Part shown: piece after piece, positions 60,701 to 64,000 of the stretch | How positions within the stretch are numbered: position 1 is the first letter of the stretch | How the letters are laid out: each line of letters starts with the position of its first letter | Origin: Trachythela sp. YZ-2020 | Taxonomy: Eukaryota; Cnidaria; Anthozoa; Malacalcyonacea; Clavulariidae | Direction: 5' to 3' | DNA length: 64,000 bases | Assembly: GCA_016169945.1 (NCBI GenBank) | Contig: JADLSH010000164.1 | Location: 496,001-560,000 of the forward strand | Program-made: the position numbers and the translations under genes | Notes under the pieces: generated by a model | Seen by the model: the letters and a program-made list of their open reading frames with translations, nothing else | What the model was told of the DNA's origin: nothing | The model's database searches: none

Positions 60701-60740
60701 AAGTTATGTTGTCCTTCGCTATCGGGTCGACTATATATAG
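57740..60740 (+). CDS. Seven-exon gene of unknown function, transposase-like architecture
   Basis: Exons: 57740-57897, 58272-58445, 58568-58934, 59112-59370, 59482-59675, 59884-59968, 60413-60740. All introns begin GT and end AG and the phases join (2/0, 0, 0, 1, 2, 1, 2), giving an uninterrupted frame to the stop at 60738. Visible pieces: GGFYFILGNIRAEY, DNLGAHLIGGYNESFN with CRICRVC, HVDGLDLDIMHDQLEGV, PKQHYMIHYPRQIV, RSWAMRFEAKHSYFK, and a C-terminal region ending YVVLRYRVDYI. The WAMRFEAKHSYFK block and Cys pair resemble proteins seen in other animals that may be transposase-derived, but I cannot name the family. The 5' end is missing. Introns carry a pogo-like and a hAT MITE. Confidence 0.75.
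58039..58188. mobile_element. pogo/Tigger-like MITE in an intron
   Basis: About 150 bp with ends CAGTGGAACCCCG and complement (GGGGTTCCACT), the ends of Tigger/pogo elements. A TA precedes the left end; the right TA is not clear. Confidence 0.6.
60027..60192. mobile_element. 166-bp hAT MITE in an intron
   Basis: Ends CAGAGGCATAGCCAGG and complement of CAGTGGCGTAGCCAGG, perfect 8-bp duplication (caaatgcc at 60019-60026 and 60193-60200). The interior is mostly C/G runs. It lies in intron 6 of the gene above. Confidence 0.88.
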
Positions 60741-61107
60741 CTAGACTATATATAACTAATGTATATAATGTAATAAATATAATATAATATATGTTTTTAT
60801 ATGTACCGAGCCATGTACATTATTTGATTCGGGAGGAAAATTTTTATATACCTCCAAAGATATAGAGCATTCCAAATAATCGTCTAATGATTCCAAATTA
60901 AAAATTTTTGCAGAACTCAAAATATATTTGATGAATTTGGCCACTGCTTTTTGTCTTAGAATATCACTATAAGTTACTTTTCGTTTGCAGGCTTATCCAA
61001 CAAACACATGTGCACTCAGGGCCGTTCAGAGAAATTTTGGGGCTTTGGGCAAAATCAACTTTGGGGGGCCTTTCCCCATGGGCATTCCCTTTACTCCCCT
61101 TTTTATC
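60741..61107. other. Downstream flank of the 7-exon gene
   Basis: No further exon is seen. From 61017 a hAT-like end (CAGGGCCGTTCAGAG) begins; its apparent partner lies at 63658-63673, beyond LINE C. Confidence 0.5.
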
Positions 61108-62597
61108 TATTGTACATATTGTTGGACATATCTGACCATCTTCCAGTATTCTGTATCACAAAAAAATGCATACAAAAGAACAATGCAAAAATATTTTACA
61201 GAGATTACAAACATTTTAGTAAAGAAGCATATATAAATGACATACAAAATATTAATTGGAATTTACTACTTAGCACAACTGGGGATCTTAACCAATCTAC
61301 CGTAAATATAATAAATGTTATCCAAGATTTGGTAAATAAACATGTTCCTTTAAAACAAGCATCACTCAGCAAAAAAAAGCAATTAATTAAACCTTGGATT
61401 ACTGACGGAATACTAAAATCCATAAAAACTAAACAAAAAATGTATAGTACCCACTTTCATAGCAACAATATAGAGAAAGTAAAACAATATAAAAGATATT
61501 CAAACAAACTAAATAAAATAAAACTTGAGAGCAAAAATTGCTACTATAATACACAATTTGCGAGGTGTAAAAATAATTTGAAAGCTACTTGGAAACTAAT
61601 TGGGTCAATCATTAAACGTAAAACAAAAGGACAAATACATCCCACAAAAATTACAATCAATAATAAGATATATACAACTAAACAAGATATTGTCAATCAG
61701 CTCAATCAGTATTTTGTTAATGTAGGCCCAAATCTTGCAAATTCAATTATGACTTTAAACCCTCAACCAATAAATTATATTAATGCAACAGTACCTAGTT
61801 TTTTTATGTCCCCAATTACAGAGACTCAAGTACTCAATCTTTTCTTAGGCCTAGATAGTAATAAAGTATCTATTGATATACCTAATAATATGATAAAAAT
61901 AGCAGCATATGAACTTTCGCCAATTTTTACCTATATTTTCAATGAATCCATCTCCATAGGCGTTGTTCCTGACATCTTAAAAATTTCTAGAATTACGCCT
62001 ATCTATAAAAGTGGTGACACAAATGAGCCACAGAATTATCGACCAATATCTATACTATCTGTTTTTTCAAAAGTCTTAGAACGACTAGTATATAACCAAT
62101 TGGATAATTTTCTTGAAAAGTACAATATAATGTACAATTATCAATTTGGATTCAGAAAAAAGCATTCAACAGAGCAAGCAATTCTTGAACTTACTGATAA
62201 ACTAAAATCTGCGATAGATAATAAACAACTAACGTGCGGTCTATTTTTAGATTTTTCAAAAGCTTTTGATACCATTGATCACAAAATCCTTTTAGAAAAG
62301 TTGCAAAAATATGGAATACGAGGCGTTCCACTCCAATGGTTTACAAGTTATTTAACTAATCGCCAACAATACGTTAGGATAGATAACACAGACTCTGAAA
62401 TGTTAAGAATGACTTGTGGAGTTCCACAAGGATCAACACTTGGACCGTTATTGTTTTTGTTGTATATAAATGATATGCCTAACTGTTCAAAAAAACTATC
62501 CTTCCGAATATTTGCTGATGATACAAATGTTTTTTACTCAGGTAAATCAGTTAGTGAAATTGAAATAGTAATGAATGAGGAAATTAAAAATCAATAA
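61108..62597 (+). CDS. LINE C endonuclease end and RT
   Basis: A frame beginning inside the endonuclease C-terminus (the upstream Met is not part of the LINE). It reads through a linker (VPLKQASLSKKKQLIKPWI, SKNCYYNTQFARCKNN) into RT: NYRPISILSVFSKVLERL, YQFGFRKKHSTEQAI, LFLDFSKAFDTIDHK, GVPQGSTLGPLLFLLYINDMP and the catalytic FADDTNVFYSG. The stop is at 62595-62597, right after the RT catalytic region; the rest of the protein follows in another frame. Not functional as it stands. Confidence 0.85.
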
Positions 62598-62646
62598 CTA
62601 TTGTGCTATAAACTAACTATCAATAAATTTTAATAAAACGAACTTT

Positions 62647-63335
62647 ATGATTATTGGCTCAAAACAGAAAAAGATCGGTAAAATCCAAATTGGAAACATA
62701 GAACAAACACAATACATAAAATACTTAGGTATGTACATTGACAAACACATCACCTGGGAACAACAAATTAACCACGTGAAGGCCAAAATTTCCAAAAATA
62801 CTGGCATCATAAACAAATTAAGATATTACCTTGATTTAAATACGCTTAAGCAACTCTACTATACCCTAATTTACCCTTATATAAACTATGGACTAATGAG
62901 CTGGGCCAATACTTATACTTCTCATTTAACCAAGCTCCGCACATCTCTCAATAAATGTATTAGAAGCATATTTTTTGCTCACAAAAGAGAGGATGCCACT
63001 CCTTACTATAGCCTTTGGGAATCCTAAAATTAGATAATGTCTTTAAGCTTAAAATAGCTAATTTCACTTACAAAATTTTTAATGAACCAAGTAATGTACC
63101 TAATATATTTTCTACATACGTAACGTTAGCTTCCGCGTCACACACCTATAATACGAGGTTTGCTTCAAAAGAAAATTTTAGTAGACCAAAAATAAGAACT
63201 AATTATGGAAAATTCACATTTCAATTCGCTTCATCCAAAATATGGGAATCAGTAGATTACACAATAAAAAAATCCAGTTCATCCTATCTGTTTAAGAAAC
63301 ACTATAAACAATCACTCCTATTAACTCAAATGTAA
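62647..63335 (+). pseudogene. LINE C RT C-terminal fragments
   Basis: Two overlapping frames (62647-63027 and 63015-63335) give the block IKYLGMYIDKHITWEQQINHVK, then YPYINYGLMSW and FASSKIWESVDYTIKKS. They complete the RT module of LINE C but are out of frame with each other and with the preceding RT. Confidence 0.8.
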
Positions 63336-64000
63336 TTATAGAATATATATAGTTGTGAATTCGTTCTAGCGCCGCTCCGTTCTTATTAGTAATAAATCGT
63401 AGGCAGTGGACAACTCGAAAGCACTATGCTACTTTGTCCACTGCGCACGACATAATGAAATATTAACTCCAATTTATATCTACTACTCACTATAACTTCA
63501 TTACTCTTCATTCTTGTAAATAACCTATATGACGTGCGCAACTTCAATAAATTGTAATTGTTGTATCTACCGTACAAAGGTGTAAAAAAAATTAAATTTA
63601 TTTCTCCCTTCATTTTGGGTTCCCCCGGGGCAAATTGCTCCCTTTGCCCCCCCCCCCCTCTGAACGGCCACTGTTGATACCAAGTCCAAGTTACAAATGT
63701 TTTTCTTTTGAAATTTGAATGGAAATTTGAAGTCTTAATTAAAGAATGTGTTTTAGTGTTGTTTTTATAACTTATTACTTAATTAGATTAAATTTGATTA
63801 TGATTTATGAACATTTCAAGAAACGATTTAACCATTACATTAAATTTGATTTTGAACATTCCAAAAAACCATTAAAGGGGCTTTTAATGTAGAAGCCGGA
63901 CTGGCCCGCTTAGCGAGACAGCCCGGTATAAGCAGGATGAATTTGTCGTGTGTTTATATGAGAAAATTTCATCCCGCTTGTCGGGACAATTTTGTTGTCT
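63336..64000. other. LINE C 3' end, hAT-like end, unassigned tail
   Basis: To about 63600 is LINE C 3' UTR with an AATAAA-type word near 63395. About 63610-63673 is C-rich and ends with a hAT-like terminus. After 63674 no gene is seen; 63893-63990 contains a weak hairpin-like repeat (cccgcttagcg). Confidence 0.5.

Larger units (their letters stand above)
61108..63600 (+). mobile_element. LINE C, 5'-truncated
   Basis: A plus-strand CR1/Jockey-type element whose coding sequence starts inside the endonuclease tail, continues through RT to the C-terminal module, and ends near 63600. Its flanks carry hAT-like ends (61017 and 63658-63673), so it probably inserted into such an element. Frame breaks occur near 62600 and 63020. 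Confidence 0.8.

Noticed and set aside
61017..63673. One hAT element enclosing LINE C
   Set aside because: The outer words CAGGGCCGTTCAGAG and its complement match, but the 8-bp flanks (tgtgcact and ttgatacc) do not, so a single insertion is not shown.

Overview
The window looks like nuclear DNA of an invertebrate animal. It is AT-rich, has spliced host genes with GT/AG introns, and is packed with metazoan mobile elements: BEL/Pao and Ty3/Gypsy LTR retrotransposons, CR1/L2/Jockey-type LINEs, a Maverick/Polinton, hAT-, piggyBac- and mariner-type non-autonomous elements, and tRNA-derived repeats. A cnidarian or similar early-branching animal would fit, but nothing here fixes the species.

Layout. 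1-2.0 kb holds dispersed repeat remnants. 2.0-10.5 kb is a 5'-truncated minus-strand LINE (LINE A) split by a complete BEL/Pao element (2967-8978) with nearly identical LTRs. 10554-32086 is a complete Maverick/Polinton: AG-starting terminal inverted repeats, a 6-bp target duplication (cccgtg), and about 27 genes. These include protein-primed DNA polymerase B, integrase, A32-like packaging ATPase, a major-capsid-like and a penton-like protein, a BRO-N protein, several zinc-finger or Cys-rich proteins, and a collagen-like fibre followed by two paralogous proteins that share its N-terminal tag. 32.1-38.3 kb is a repeat graveyard with two hAT/piggyBac-type elements and duplicated RecQ-like helicase fragments. 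38.4-39.5 kb is a single-exon secreted PI-PLC-X protein. 41.3-42.1 kb is a LicD-like exon whose 3' side runs into a hAT element. 42.5-45.3 kb holds foldback and tRNA-derived repeats. 45.7-54.4 kb is a long LINE (LINE B) whose frame is broken only by a Gypsy element (48224-53553) with identical LTRs. 54.5-57.2 kb has hAT foldback elements. 57.7-60.7 kb is a multi-exon conserved gene of unknown, possibly transposase-like, origin. 61.1-63.6 kb is a third, 5'-truncated LINE (LINE C).

How it works together. The Polinton is organised like a small DNA virus: replication (polymerase), integration (integrase), packaging (ATPase), shell (capsid-like proteins) and likely surface spikes (fibre group). 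Genes are spaced by 0-15 nt or overlap by 4-8 nt. Nearly every start codon is preceded by AATAAA-like sequence, and isolated 3' ends carry a perfect or near-perfect stem-loop. I could not find the adenovirus-type maturation protease, and the polymerase departs from consensus at several catalytic motifs.

A caution on quality. Nearly all frame breaks examined here, in both LTR elements, LINE A and several Polinton genes, are single-base shortfalls in homopolymer runs. They occur even in the Gypsy element with identical LTRs, so sequencing or assembly error is a serious alternative to real decay.
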